Source: Streptomyces chartreusis
GTDB lineage: Bacteria; Actinomycetota; Actinomycetes; Streptomycetales; Streptomycetaceae
NCBI RefSeq assembly: GCF_008704715.1
Contig: NZ_CP023689.1
Span: 3,162,001 to 3,226,000 of the forward strand
Direction: 5' to 3'
Length of the DNA: 64,000 nt
In this document: piece by piece, positions 1 to 10,629 of the stretch
Layout: the number at the start of each line of letters is the position of its first letter
How positions within the stretch are numbered: the stretch's first letter is position 1
Notes under the pieces: generated by a model
The model's input: the letters and a program-made list of their open reading frames with translations, nothing else
Told to the model about the DNA's origin: nothing
Database searches by the model: none
Program-made: the position numbers and the translations under genes

Positions 1-451
1 TGTCGTAGCGGTCCTGCACCTCCAGCAGGCTCTCCACGGTGGCCTCGCCCAGCGCGATGCGCTGGAGGTGGCGGAAGTACTCGAAGCGCTCGACGCCCGG
101 CGTGATGACGATGAGCAGGTCGGCGTCGGCGCCCGGTACGGCGGCGAAGGCGTGCGGTTTGCCGGGCGGCACCACGACCAGGTCGCCGGGGCCCGCGGTG
201 ACGACGTCGTCGCCGGAGAGGATCTCGGCGGCGCCGTCGAGCAGGAAGAACATCTCGGCGGAGTTGTCGTGCCAGTGCGGTTTGGCGCCGTCCGCGCCGC
301 CGGTGAGCGTGACGCGCTGGGTGGACAGCGCGCCTCCGGTGTGGCTGCTGTCGGCCAGCAGGCGGACGGTGGTGGGCGCCCGGCCGACGAGCTCGGCCTC
401 CGCCGCACGGACGATCACGGACTCGTCGAACTTCGGAACGAACAGCGACAT
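1..451 (-). CDS. Cupin-domain protein (3' end cut by window edge)
   Basis: This is a minus-strand reading frame that starts at ATG 449-451 and runs open off the left edge, so the C-terminus is missing. About 150 residues are visible. They show a single cupin beta-barrel: a metal-binding stretch with PHWHDN and an E a few residues on (cupin motif 1), then GPGDLVVVPPGKPHAF (cupin motif 2). That gives a plausible His/His/Glu/His metal site. The first residues are MSLFVPKFDES. Small cupins of this type can be isomerases, dioxygenases or sugar- or ligand-binding proteins, and nothing here decides between them. It lies 37 bp downstream of, and on the same strand as, the DUF4267 gene, so the two may be co-transcribed under the TetR operators at 874-937. 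Confidence 0.75.
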   Translation of the reverse strand, partial: MSLFVPKFDESVIVRAAEAELVGRAPTTVRLLADSSHTGGALSTQRVTLTGGADGAKPHWHDNSAEMFFLLDGAAEILSGDDVVTAGPGDLVVVPPGKPHAFAAVPGADADLLIVITPGVERFEYFRHLQRIALGEATVESLLEVQDRYD

Positions 452-488
452 GTCTCGAACCCCCGGTGCGAGATCGGTGTTGGCGTGC

Positions 489-860
489 TCAGACGAGGAA
501 CAACAGGACGGCGCTGCTGAGGACGACGACCGCCGTGGCGAAGTGGATCCCGAAGGCCGTCGCCTTCGCGCCGCCGTTGCGCAGCACTATCAGTGTGTCG
601 AAGAGCGGGACGAGTGCCACGGCGAGCATGAACCAGGCCTCCGCACGGGCGCTGACGAAGAACAGCAGCACCAGTCCCACCACGCCGAAGGTGCCGTCCC
701 GCAGGCCCTTGACGGAGAGATAGGCGCCGGCGTCGCCCTCCGGCCGGGCCGGGACGCCGTAGCCGGTGGCGGCGGAGGCGGGCTGGAGCAGGAACCGGTA
801 GCCGAGGAACAGGCAGAACAGGTTGAGGACGACGGCCAGGGTGTACGCGGTCACGGTCAT
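489..860 (-). CDS. DUF4267-type small integral membrane protein
   Basis: The product is 123 residues with about four hydrophobic segments: an N-terminal helix after MTVTAYTLA, one around residues 50-70, one around 75-90, and a C-terminal helix ending VLLFLV. The loop between the first two helices carries GYGVPARPEGDA and KGLRDGTFG, a pattern I associate with the DUF4267 family. The function of that family is unknown. I chose ATG 858-860 because a GAGGAG-like ribosome site lies just upstream and the longer open frame would run across the operators. The gene is divergent from the TetR gene at 948, with two identical palindromes in the 87-bp gap, so it is the likely target of that repressor. Confidence 0.75.
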   Translation of the reverse strand: MTVTAYTLAVVLNLFCLFLGYRFLLQPASAATGYGVPARPEGDAGAYLSVKGLRDGTFGVVGLVLLFFVSARAEAWFMLAVALVPLFDTLIVLRNGGAKATAFGIHFATAVVVLSSAVLLFLV

Positions 861-873
861 GACTTGACTCCTC

Positions 874-937
874 GCTAGCACTGCTAGGGACAAGAGCGAA
901 GCTAGCAGAGCATCGACAGATGCGCTAGCACTGCTAG
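874..937. promoter_or_regulatory. Pair of identical palindromic operators between divergent genes
   Basis: The 13-bp palindrome CTAGCACTGCTAG (arms CTAGCA/TGCTAG around one central base) occurs at 875-887 and again at 925-937, both preceded by G. A half-site, GCTAGCAG, lies between them at 901-908. The two copies are spaced 50 bp start to start. One ends 10 bp before the TetR start codon; the other sits 14 bp upstream of the DUF4267 start. This is the expected geometry for autoregulation plus control of the divergent gene. The assignment to the adjacent TetR protein is inferred from position. Confidence 0.8.
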
Positions 938-947
938 AATTCCTGGC

Positions 948-1535
948 ATGACGATCCAGACGCGCAAGGAGCGCGAACGAGCGGAACGCGAGCGGCTCAT
1001 CGTCACGGCCGCACGGGAACTCGCGGAGTCGGAGGGCTGGGACGCGGTGACGACCCGCCGCCTCGCGGCGGAGATCGAGTACAGCCAGCCCGTCCTCTAC
1101 AGCCACTTCAAGGGCAAGGACGCGATCATGGCGGCGGTGGCCGTACAGGGCTGCGCCGACCTCGCGGACGAACTGCTCGCGGCCCGTACGGCGGCGAAGG
1201 GCACCCGCGCGGCGCTGACGGCGGTGGGCGAGACGTACACGTCCTTCGGCCGACGCCGACCGGCGCTGTACGACGCCATGTTCACGTACCGGGTGGATCT
1301 GCCGTTCGCCACGGACGAGGCCCCGGAGCCGCTGAAGCGGGCCTTCGGGGAGCTCGCGGCGGCGGTGGAGCCGATCGCCGGGGTGGGCGAGGACCTGGGG
1401 GTGCTGACGGAGACGTACTGGGCGGGGCTGCACGGTCTGGTGACCCTGATGCGCAGCGGGCGGCTACCCGAGAGGGATCATGAGCAGAGGCTGGCGCTGC
1501 TGATCGGACACTTCACGGCGGACGCGAGCCGCTGA
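948..1535 (+). CDS. TetR-family transcriptional regulator
   Basis: The product is 195 residues. The N-terminal TetR helix-turn-helix covers about residues 12-58, with IVTAARELAE, the recognition region RRLAAEIEYSQPVLYSHF and then KGKDAIMAAV. The C-terminal half is a helical ligand domain resembling the WHG/TetR_C_33 type (YTSFGRRRPALYDAMF, LTETYWAGLHGLVTLM). Such proteins usually repress their own gene and a divergent neighbour. Here the neighbour is the small DUF4267 membrane protein, and two identical palindromes separate the genes. The ligand cannot be predicted. The 3' end is followed directly by a heptamer tandem repeat and a dispersed element. Confidence 0.9.
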   Translation: MTIQTRKERERAERERLIVTAARELAESEGWDAVTTRRLAAEIEYSQPVLYSHFKGKDAIMAAVAVQGCADLADELLAARTAAKGTRAALTAVGETYTSFGRRRPALYDAMFTYRVDLPFATDEAPEPLKRAFGELAAAVEPIAGVGEDLGVLTETYWAGLHGLVTLMRSGRLPERDHEQRLALLIGHFTADASR

Positions 1536-1541
1536 ACAGAT

Positions 1542-1597
1542 CGGCTGGCGGCTGGCGGCTGGCGGCTGGCGGCTGGCGGCTGGCGGCTGGCGGCTGG
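1542..1597. repeat. Tandem 7-bp repeat, about eight copies
   Basis: The unit GGCTGGC is repeated head to tail from 1543, seven complete copies plus a six-base partial. It starts 7 bp after the TetR stop codon. The array is perfect, which suggests recent slippage and a length that varies between strains. Confidence 0.95.
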
Positions 1598-1599
1598 AC

Positions 1600-1668
1600 A
1601 ACGCCCTCAGGGGCGCGGGGAACTGCGCGACCCGCCACGACGGCGCCGCAGCCACCCACCACCCCTCG
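1600..1668 (+). repeat. Dispersed GC-rich intergenic element, copy 1
   Basis: The block begins with GCCCTCAGGGGCGCGGGG, continues AACTGCGCGAC, and then has CCACGACGG and CGCAGCC segments. The same ordered segments recur at 41801-41845 (inverted), 53757-53806 and, as a longer variant, 49319-49391; the core alone recurs at 26937-26968 (inverted). The block sits between the convergent TetR and GGDEF/EAL genes. Confidence 0.8.
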
Positions 1669-1713
1669 CGGCACCCGGCACTCAGCACCGAGTACCCGGC
1701 ACTGGCAGGAGAC

Positions 1714-3948
1714 CTACTCCGCGGCAGGCAGTGCCGCGCGCGGCCGCTGCCAGCCGCGCGACCCGCGCGCAAGCAGCCATGCCGTGGCCTCCTCCGGCGG
1801 CATCGCGGCGGCCACCAGCCAGCCCTGTACGGCGTCGCAGCGCAGGTCGCGCAGCCGCTCCCAGGTCTCGTCGTCCTCGACGCCCTCGGCGACCACGAGC
1901 AGGCCCAGCGAGTGCGCCAGATCGACGGTGCAGCGCACGATCTCGGCGTCCTCGTTGTCCACCGCGAGCCGGGCCACGAACGACCGGTCGATCTTCAGCT
2001 CACTCACCGGCAGCCGTCTGAGGTGGACCAGGGACGAGTAGCCCGTGCCGAAGTCGTCCAGGGACATCTTCACGCCGTGCCCGGTCAGTCCGGCCAGCGT
2101 GTCCGCGGCTCGCTGCGGGTCCTCCAACAGGACGTGTTCCGTTATCTCCAGTTGGAGCGATCCCGCAGGGACACCGTGCCGGGCGAGCCGGGCGGCGACG
2201 GAGCCGGCGAAGCCGGGAGTGTGGACGTCGCGCGGGGAGACGTTGACCGCCACGGGGACATGCAGTCCCTGGGCCCGCCAGCGGGCGACCTGAGCGAGCG
2301 CCGTCTCCAGCACGTACTCCGTCAGATGCGGCATCAGGCCGGACGACTCGGCGATCGCTATGAACTCGTCCGGCGGCACCTTCCCGCGCTCCGGGTGCAC
2401 CCACCGGACCAGGGCCTCGAGGCCCGCCACCTGGCCGTCGAAGCGGACCTTGGGCTGGTAGTGCAGTTCGACCTCGTGCGCGTCGAGGGCCCGGCGCAGA
2501 TCGCCCAGCAGCCCGAGCCGGTCGGGGGTGTTCGAGTCGCGCTTGGACTCGTAGACCTCGACGCCGGTGCGGTCCCGCTTCGCCTGGTACATCGCCACGT
2601 CCGCGCGCCGCAGCAGCCCCTCGGCGTCGAGGGCGTGGTCCGGGAAGACCGCGACGCCGGCGCTGGCCTCCAGGACCAGGGTGAGGCCGTCGAGGTCGAG
2701 CGGCGAGCTCAGGGCGGTGACAAGGCCGCGGGCGACCCGGGTCGCGGACGTCGTGGAGTCGGCGACGGGCAGTAAGACGGCGAACTCGTCACCGCCGAGC
2801 CGCGCGGCCTCCGCCCCGCGCGGCAGGGCCAGCCGCAGCCGGTCCGCTATCTGCAACAGCAGCCGGTCACCTGCGAGATGACCGAGCGTGTCATTGACCG
2901 ATCGGAACCGGTCGAGGTCGATCAGCATCAGGGCGGACCGGGCGCCGATGCGCTCGGCGTCGTCCAGTGCGGTCCAGATGCGTTCCAGCAGCCACTGCCG
3001 GTTGGGCAGCCCGGTCAGCGGATCGCGCAACTGCTCCTCCGCCCGGGCCCGGGCTATCCACAGGGTGGAGTCGAGGGCGACGAGCGGAATGGCGAAAAGC
3101 GGCAGCAGCAGCGGCTTGGCAATGGCGACGACGCACACCAGCGGTGCGATCCCGAGCAGCGCGACGGCGACCAGGCCCTGCCGGACCAGCGCGGTGCGCT
3201 CCACGGTCGGCAGGCCGCCGCGCGGGGCCTGGAGGTACCAGAGCAGGACCCGGGTGACGGCGAGGTAGGCGGCGGCGACGAGCACCACGCCGGGCGCGGT
3301 GTAGAGCGTCCAGGTGTCCGGGTTCCAGGGGTTCTCGACGGTGGGCACCCGGCCGAAGGCGGCCAGCACCAGGGCGCCGGCGGCGATGCCGAGGATGTCC
3401 ACCGCGCCGTGCAGCACGCCCTGGCGCCAGCGGTTGCGGCGTGCCACGCCGACCAGGACGACGACGGTGAGGCTGACCATGCCGGCGGGCACCCAGCCGT
3501 AGAGCATCAGCACGGCGAGGGTGAGGGCGGCGCCGGAGCCGGTGCCGCCCCACCAGCGGGCGCGGCCGAGGGCGACCAGATGGCCGACGATGACGCCGGT
3601 CAGCACGGCCAGCGCCCAGCCGACCGTGCCCGACGGGAAGAGGGCGTGATGGTCCGTGAACGCCCGGTAGAACCCGGCGCCCAGGACGAACGCGGCCGCC
3701 GCGACGACCGCCGCGGGCAGCGCGGGCCAGGACAGGTGGCGTTCGTGGTCGGGGTGCGCCGGCCCGACGGTGGGCTCGACGCCGATCTGTACGGTGGTGC
3801 GGGCGTCCGGCACGGTGCGCGCCCCCGCGGCGCCCCCCGCGACTCTTTCCGCCCGCGAACGCTCCGCGGTCCGCGCCGCCCACTCTCGCCATGCGCCGGC
3901 CAGCCGGCGCAACCGTGAGTGCGGGGCGGCGCTCTCGGTCGGTTCCAT
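1714..3948 (-). CDS. rmdB: Membrane-bound GGDEF-EAL cyclic-di-GMP protein (RmdB-like)
   Basis: The product is 744 residues. Residues about 75-300 hold roughly seven or eight hydrophobic helices. A GGDEF domain (about 325-480) carries an intact ARLGGDEFAVL motif. A C-terminal EAL domain (about 500-735) carries EALVRW, NVSP, EITE, DDFGTGYSSL, KIDRSF and EGVE, so all metal and catalytic positions I can check are present. There is no RxxD inhibitory site five residues before GGDEF. The expected chemistry is c-di-GMP hydrolysis, possibly with cyclase activity. The architecture and the place next to ligA match RmdB, the S. coelicolor phosphodiesterase involved in development. I chose ATG 3946-3948 because GAGGGACGGG precedes it; an upstream start would add 32 residues. 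Confidence 0.88.
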   Translation of the reverse strand: MEPTESAAPHSRLRRLAGAWREWAARTAERSRAERVAGGAAGARTVPDARTTVQIGVEPTVGPAHPDHERHLSWPALPAAVVAAAAFVLGAGFYRAFTDHHALFPSGTVGWALAVLTGVIVGHLVALGRARWWGGTGSGAALTLAVLMLYGWVPAGMVSLTVVVLVGVARRNRWRQGVLHGAVDILGIAAGALVLAAFGRVPTVENPWNPDTWTLYTAPGVVLVAAAYLAVTRVLLWYLQAPRGGLPTVERTALVRQGLVAVALLGIAPLVCVVAIAKPLLLPLFAIPLVALDSTLWIARARAEEQLRDPLTGLPNRQWLLERIWTALDDAERIGARSALMLIDLDRFRSVNDTLGHLAGDRLLLQIADRLRLALPRGAEAARLGGDEFAVLLPVADSTTSATRVARGLVTALSSPLDLDGLTLVLEASAGVAVFPDHALDAEGLLRRADVAMYQAKRDRTGVEVYESKRDSNTPDRLGLLGDLRRALDAHEVELHYQPKVRFDGQVAGLEALVRWVHPERGKVPPDEFIAIAESSGLMPHLTEYVLETALAQVARWRAQGLHVPVAVNVSPRDVHTPGFAGSVAARLARHGVPAGSLQLEITEHVLLEDPQRAADTLAGLTGHGVKMSLDDFGTGYSSLVHLRRLPVSELKIDRSFVARLAVDNEDAEIVRCTVDLAHSLGLLVVAEGVEDDETWERLRDLRCDAVQGWLVAAAMPPEEATAWLLARGSRGWQRPRAALPAAE

Positions 3949-4174
3949 TCCCGTCCCTCTCACAGCCGGCGGTGCCCACGCCACGCGGCCCGATGCCCGA
4001 AATCGACCTTCAACGGCACCGCGTTGGAAAGCCCTTCCCCTCACCCTTCAAAGCCCTTCAAGAGCAAGGGGATGCCCCAACCGCAGCTGGGCACGGCAGG
4101 CGCACATCTCAACAGTAGGCCGCAGAAGGCTTCCACGGGCAGCGGTCGTCGACGGTTGCCCGAATGCGCCCCAG

Positions 4175-4210
4175 CCACCCGTATGCATCTGGTATGCACC
4201 GATCGGGTGG
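4175..4210 (-). terminator. Possible ligA terminator hairpin
   Basis: The arms CCACCCG (4175-4181) and CGGGTGG (4204-4210) lie 11 bp beyond the ligA stop. The loop is long (22 nt) and contains GTATGCA twice with an 11-bp period. There is no U-tract, as is common in Streptomyces. Confidence 0.35.
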
Positions 4211-4220
4211 CCTTCAACCG

Positions 4221-7429
<3,209 letters not shown>

Positions 7430-7476
7430 GCCCAGAAGCCTATGTTTTCCGCCCCCGCCGCCCCTACCCGTCCCAT

Positions 7477-7522
7477 CCCTCCGGGGCTCAGCCCCGGAAC
7501 CCGCTCCTCGAACGCCGGAGGG
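7477..7522 (-). terminator. GC hairpin, part of a Streptomyces intergenic repeat type
   Basis: CCGGGGC/GCCCCGG (7481-7487 and 7491-7497) forms a tight stem with a TCA loop. An alternative outer stem pairs CCCTCCGG at 7477-7484 with CCGGAGGG at 7515-7522. It lies between the SDR stop at 7533 and the MetE-like start at 7429, so it could end the upstream minus-strand transcript. The segment CTCCTCGAACGCCGGAGG resembles a repeat common in Streptomyces intergenic DNA. Confidence 0.5.
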
Positions 7523-7532
7523 GCCGCGTCCT

Positions 7533-8222
7533 TCAGCGCCCCGGCCGCACCGTCAGGTCGTTGACCTCGGCGTCCCTCGGCAGGTCCAGGGCCATCAGGA
7601 TCGTCGTGGCCACCGACTCGGGGTCGATCCACTTCGCGGCGTCGTACTCCTTGCCCTCCTGCTGGTGGACCTTGGCCTGCATGGGGCTGGCCGTGCGGCC
7701 CGGGTAGACCGTGGTGACCCGGACGCCGTTGCCGTGCTCCTCATGGCGGAGCGAGTCGGCGAGTGCCTTCAGGCCGTGCTTCGACGCGGCGTAGGCGGAC
7801 CAGTCGGCGTGCGCGTTCAGGCCGGCGCCGGAGTTCACGAAGATCACCTGGCCGCGGGTGGTGCGGAGCTGCGGGAGGAAGTGCCGGGTCAGTTCGGCGG
7901 GGGCGATGAGATTGACGTTGAGCTGGTGGCGCCAGGTCTTCGGGGTCAGGTCCGCCACCGGGCCGAGGTCGACGACCCCGGCGATGTGCAGCAGGGAGTC
8001 CACCCGGTCGGGGAGCGACTGGTGGGAGAAGGCCCAGGACAGCTTGTCCGGGTCGGCCAGGTCGCCGACCAGCGTCCGGGCGCCGGGGAACTCCGCCGCA
8101 AGTTCCTTCGCGCGGCCCGCGTCGCGCGCGTGGAGCACGAGTTCGTCCCCGCGCGCGTGCAGGCGGCGGGCGACGGCCGCGCCGATGCCGGATCCGGCTC
8201 CGGTGATCACATGTGTAGCCAT
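7533..8222 (-). CDS. Short-chain dehydrogenase/reductase
   Basis: The product is 229 residues from ATG 8220-8222; an in-frame ATG three codons earlier is possible. It is a classical SDR: cofactor loop TGAGSGIG at residues 6-13, an NxAG-type motif here read as HIAG, the active-site segment VNSGAG, and catalytic YAASK. PGRTASPM follows the active site. An arginine within the first beta-alpha unit (ARRLHARGD) would suit NADPH. The substrate is unknown. The next gene on the same strand upstream is the LOG-family gene, 27 bp away, so the pair probably forms a short operon. Confidence 0.9.
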   Translation of the reverse strand: MATHVITGAGSGIGAAVARRLHARGDELVLHARDAGRAKELAAEFPGARTLVGDLADPDKLSWAFSHQSLPDRVDSLLHIAGVVDLGPVADLTPKTWRHQLNVNLIAPAELTRHFLPQLRTTRGQVIFVNSGAGLNAHADWSAYAASKHGLKALADSLRHEEHGNGVRVTTVYPGRTASPMQAKVHQQEGKEYDAAKWIDPESVATTILMALDLPRDAEVNDLTVRPGR

Positions 8223-8249
8223 GCCCGCCATGCTCGCATCAGCGGGGAA

Positions 8250-8813
8250 TCACTCCACGCCCTGGTCCGCGGCGGGAGCCGCTGATGTCACAGCCTCCAG
8301 GTAGGCCAGCGCCCCGACCGGCTCCTCGGCGAAGAACACCAGCTCGGTCAGCGGGCGGGGCAGAAAGCCCTCGTCCTCCATGCGCCGGAACTGCTCCTTC
8401 AGGCCGTCGTAGAAGCCGGCGGTGTTGAGCAGGACCACCGGCTTGTCCGTGTGGCCGTGCTTCTTCAGCTCCAGGATCTCGGTGGCCTCGTCGAGCGTGC
8501 CCGTGCCGCCGACCATGATCACCACGGCGTCGGCCTTCTCCAGCAGCAGCCGCTTGCGCTCGGCGAGGTCCTTGGTGATCACCATCTCGTCCACACCCGG
8601 GCGGACCTTGGCGGCCAGGAACTCCACGGAGACCCCGACGAGCCGGCCGCCCGCCTCCTGCACGCCGTCCGCGACGACCTTCATCAGCCCGACGTCGGAA
8701 CCGCCCCAGACGAGCGTGTGACCGCCCTTGCCCAGCAGTTTCGCGAACTCGCGCGCGGGGCGCGTGTAACGGTCGTCGAGGTCGGCGGCGGAGAGGAAGA
8801 CGCAGATTCGCAT
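8250..8813 (-). CDS. LOG-family (TIGR00730) Rossmann protein with altered phosphate motif
   Basis: The product is 187 residues, the usual length for the LOG family of nucleoside-5'-monophosphate phosphoribohydrolases (cytokinin-activating enzymes and bacterial relatives). It shows MRICVFLSA at the start, LVWGGSDVGLM, then a basic ERKRLL segment and VGGTGTLDE near residue 98. In active members the last motif is PGGxGTxxE with an arginine-lysine pair upstream. Here the proline is valine, while the two glycines, threonine and glutamate remain. Activity is therefore likely but not certain. The gene is divergent from the DUF427 gene (51-bp gap) and upstream of the SDR. Confidence 0.85.
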   Translation of the reverse strand: MRICVFLSAADLDDRYTRPAREFAKLLGKGGHTLVWGGSDVGLMKVVADGVQEAGGRLVGVSVEFLAAKVRPGVDEMVITKDLAERKRLLLEKADAVVIMVGGTGTLDEATEILELKKHGHTDKPVVLLNTAGFYDGLKEQFRRMEDEGFLPRPLTELVFFAEEPVGALAYLEAVTSAAPAADQGVE

Positions 8814-8863
8814 GCAGCCACCGTACGCGGGAAGAACCCGGCGCCCGCGAGCGCTCTTCGGAT

Positions 8864-9199
8864 ATGGCTGATGGACACACGATCACGATCGAGCAGGGCA
8901 CGCGACGCGTGCGGGCGGTGCACGGCGACCAGGTCCTCGCGGAGAGCGACCGCGCGCTCGTCCTGCGCGAGACGGGCTGTCCCGCCCGCTACTACATCCC
9001 CGCCGAGGACGTACGGCTGGAGCTGCTGACCCCCTCCGACACCCACACCTACTGCCCCTTCAAGGGAACGGCGTCCTACTGGTCGCTGCCGGGCGCCACG
9101 GACCTCGTCTGGTCCTACCCCGACCCGAAGCCGGACGTGGCGGAGATCAAGGACCACCTCTGCTTCTACGAAGTCGAATTGACTGCTCCCCTCCCGTAG
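8864..9199 (+). CDS. DUF427-domain protein; 3' end abuts a TnpB element
   Basis: The product is 111 residues and is almost entirely one DUF427 domain. Recognisable segments are VHGDQVLAESDRALVL, RYYIPAEDV, HTYCPFKGTASYW and IKDHLCFYEVE. The family has a small beta fold; its biochemical role is not established. The last six codons (after FYEVE) lie in sequence that looks like the right end of the neighbouring TnpB element, including the CTCCC part of a hairpin, so the natural C-terminus may have been replaced. The core domain is complete and the gene is probably functional. Confidence 0.85.
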   Translation: MADGHTITIEQGTRRVRAVHGDQVLAESDRALVLRETGCPARYYIPAEDVRLELLTPSDTHTYCPFKGTASYWSLPGATDLVWSYPDPKPDVAEIKDHLCFYEVELTAPLP

Positions 9200-9330
9200 C
9201 GGCGGGGGATTTCTGGCTCAGGCTGCCTCCTGGAGCAGCGCTCCAGGAGGTCTTGCGCCCTCGGCGCCAACCGGGTTCAGACCAGCCCGGACGAGCATCA
9301 CGCGGGCGGAGTTCCTGTCCCTGGAGGACA
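9179..9330 (-). ncRNA. Predicted guide (omega/reRNA) of the TnpB element
   Basis: By family knowledge, TnpB nucleases use an RNA transcribed from the 3' end of tnpB through the right end of the element. On the minus strand this region covers the tnpB tail, then the hairpin, and ends AGCAGTCAA before host sequence. The host-derived guide would begin TTCGACTTCGTAG, inside the DUF427 gene. I see only position and a hairpin; the 5' boundary is a guess. Confidence 0.3.
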
Positions 9331-10405
9331 TGGCTCCGCACTCGATGCAGGTATAGGTACGTTCCGACAGCGGCAGCGCGTGCTTGGCTCTCGCTCCGCA
9401 TCGACCGCAATCCATGGTTGTGTACGCGGGGTGCACGAGCCGAACATCGCGCCCGTGCTTGCGGCCCATCTCGATCAGAGCGCGTTTGGTGGCTCCGATC
9501 GCGGCATCAGCCGCCTTACGGGCCATGGGGGTCCTGGCCAGGAACTTTGGGCGGAAGTCCTCCACCGCCATGGCATCGTGGTCAGTCACAACCTTCTTTG
9601 CCCACTTGCGTCCGGTGTCCTGTCGCTGGCGGGCCACCTTCTTGCACGCCTTGGCGCGCAGCATCTTCGCCTTGCGGTAGCCCTTGGAGGCCGGCTCTCC
9701 TTTTGCGGGTCTACGGCGAGCCATCATCCGGTCGTACCGTGACAGTTTCGCCTGGGTCTTCCTGCCGTGCTCAGCATGCGAGAGGTCGTGGGCGTCCGAC
9801 GTGGTGGTGGCGGTCTCCTTCACACCCCAGTCGACGCCGATCACTGCGCCGGTAGCCGGAAGCGGCTGGACTTCGGTGCGCACGACGAACGAGGCGTACC
9901 AGTGACCGATGCTGTCCCGGTACACCCGCACGCTGGACGGCTCAGCGGGCAACTCACGTGACCACACCACTGTCAGGACGATGCCGCCCACGAGGTGCAA
10001 GCGTCTGTCCTTGAGTCGAAAGCCACGGCGCGTGTAGTTGAGTGTGGGGTCAGCCTCGCGCTTCCTCTTGTGTTTCGGCATCCCGGCCCGCTGCCGCTGC
10101 GGCAAGCGGTCCTTAATGTCCTTGAGTGCCTTCGCGCGAGACTTGCCGAAGTCACGGATGAGCTGCTGCTGCGGCATCGACGCGCCCTCAGCCAGCCACG
10201 GTGTGACGGCACGGGCCTCGGTCAGCATCCGGTCAAGCCGGGCCGGGCCGCACTTCTCCCCATCACGGTGGGCCTTCTTCGAGCGGGCGACGCACTCGTT
10301 CCAGATCCACCGGCAGCGGTCCCACTCCGCCAGGAGCGCCGTGCAAGCCCACGACGACATGCGAAGCCGGAAGGTGTACCGGGCACACCCACCCCCCTTC
10401 GTCAC
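9218..10405 (-). CDS. tnpB: TnpB family RNA-guided endonuclease (transposon-encoded)
   Basis: The product is 395 residues from GTG 10403-10405, chosen because GGGAGG lies a few bases upstream. The N-terminal helical and beta region is followed by a split RuvC nuclease: first Asp in GVDWGVKET, Glu in AVEDFRPKF, third Asp in SSRDRNSARV. A four-cysteine zinc ribbon (CGRCG ... CIECG) lies between the last two. All catalytic residues are intact, so the protein could be active. Proteins of this family are ancestral to Cas12 and cut DNA guided by an RNA from the element's right end. No TnpA accompanies it. By eye its composition is less GC-rich than its neighbours, consistent with arrival by transfer. 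Confidence 0.93.
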   Translation of the reverse strand: MTKGGGCARYTFRLRMSSWACTALLAEWDRCRWIWNECVARSKKAHRDGEKCGPARLDRMLTEARAVTPWLAEGASMPQQQLIRDFGKSRAKALKDIKDRLPQRQRAGMPKHKRKREADPTLNYTRRGFRLKDRRLHLVGGIVLTVVWSRELPAEPSSVRVYRDSIGHWYASFVVRTEVQPLPATGAVIGVDWGVKETATTTSDAHDLSHAEHGRKTQAKLSRYDRMMARRRPAKGEPASKGYRKAKMLRAKACKKVARQRQDTGRKWAKKVVTDHDAMAVEDFRPKFLARTPMARKAADAAIGATKRALIEMGRKHGRDVRLVHPAYTTMDCGRCGARAKHALPLSERTYTCIECGAMSSRDRNSARVMLVRAGLNPVGAEGARPPGALLQEAA

Positions 10406-10629
10406 GCGTTCCTCCCTTGCCTGCCCCTCCTGCGCCCCTGCTTCCAGTTGAGACTGTATGTGCGAGATGCGCACAACCGTCCCTTGATCACGACACAGCC
10501 ACTACAACCAGCGAATCTGGCAACACAGGTTCGATTCCTTGCTCGCTTGTGCGGGCCGCGCCTCAGGAAATCGGACACGCAGGTGAAGGTGAACGATTAG
10601 TTTCGCGCCTTACGGCAATCTCCACAGAC

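Larger units (their letters stand above)
9179..10450 (-). mobile_element. Solitary TnpB-only insertion element (IS605/IS1341-like); ends approximate
   Basis: The element contains one gene, tnpB, with no TnpA transposase nearby. The right end is placed near 9179. Here a TTGAC (9179-9183) is followed by an imperfect hairpin with CCCCTCCCG and CGGCGGGGG arms at about 9187-9207, typical of the structured 3' ends of such elements. The left end is not visible; it should lie between the tnpB start at 10405 and the hydrolase start at 10630. Elements of this kind need a TnpA in trans to move. Confidence 0.5.

Noticed and set aside
4181..4198. GTATGCA direct repeats as a possible DnaA-like or regulator site.
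   Set aside because: Only two copies, sitting in the loop of a weak hairpin after ligA; no match to a known box.
10515..10560. Possible tRNA fragment: GGTTCGATTCC matches the T-loop consensus.
   Set aside because: Only three of five T-stem pairs form, and no anticodon arm, acceptor stem or CCA can be found upstream or downstream. It is a chance match or a very degraded remnant in the flank of the TnpB element.
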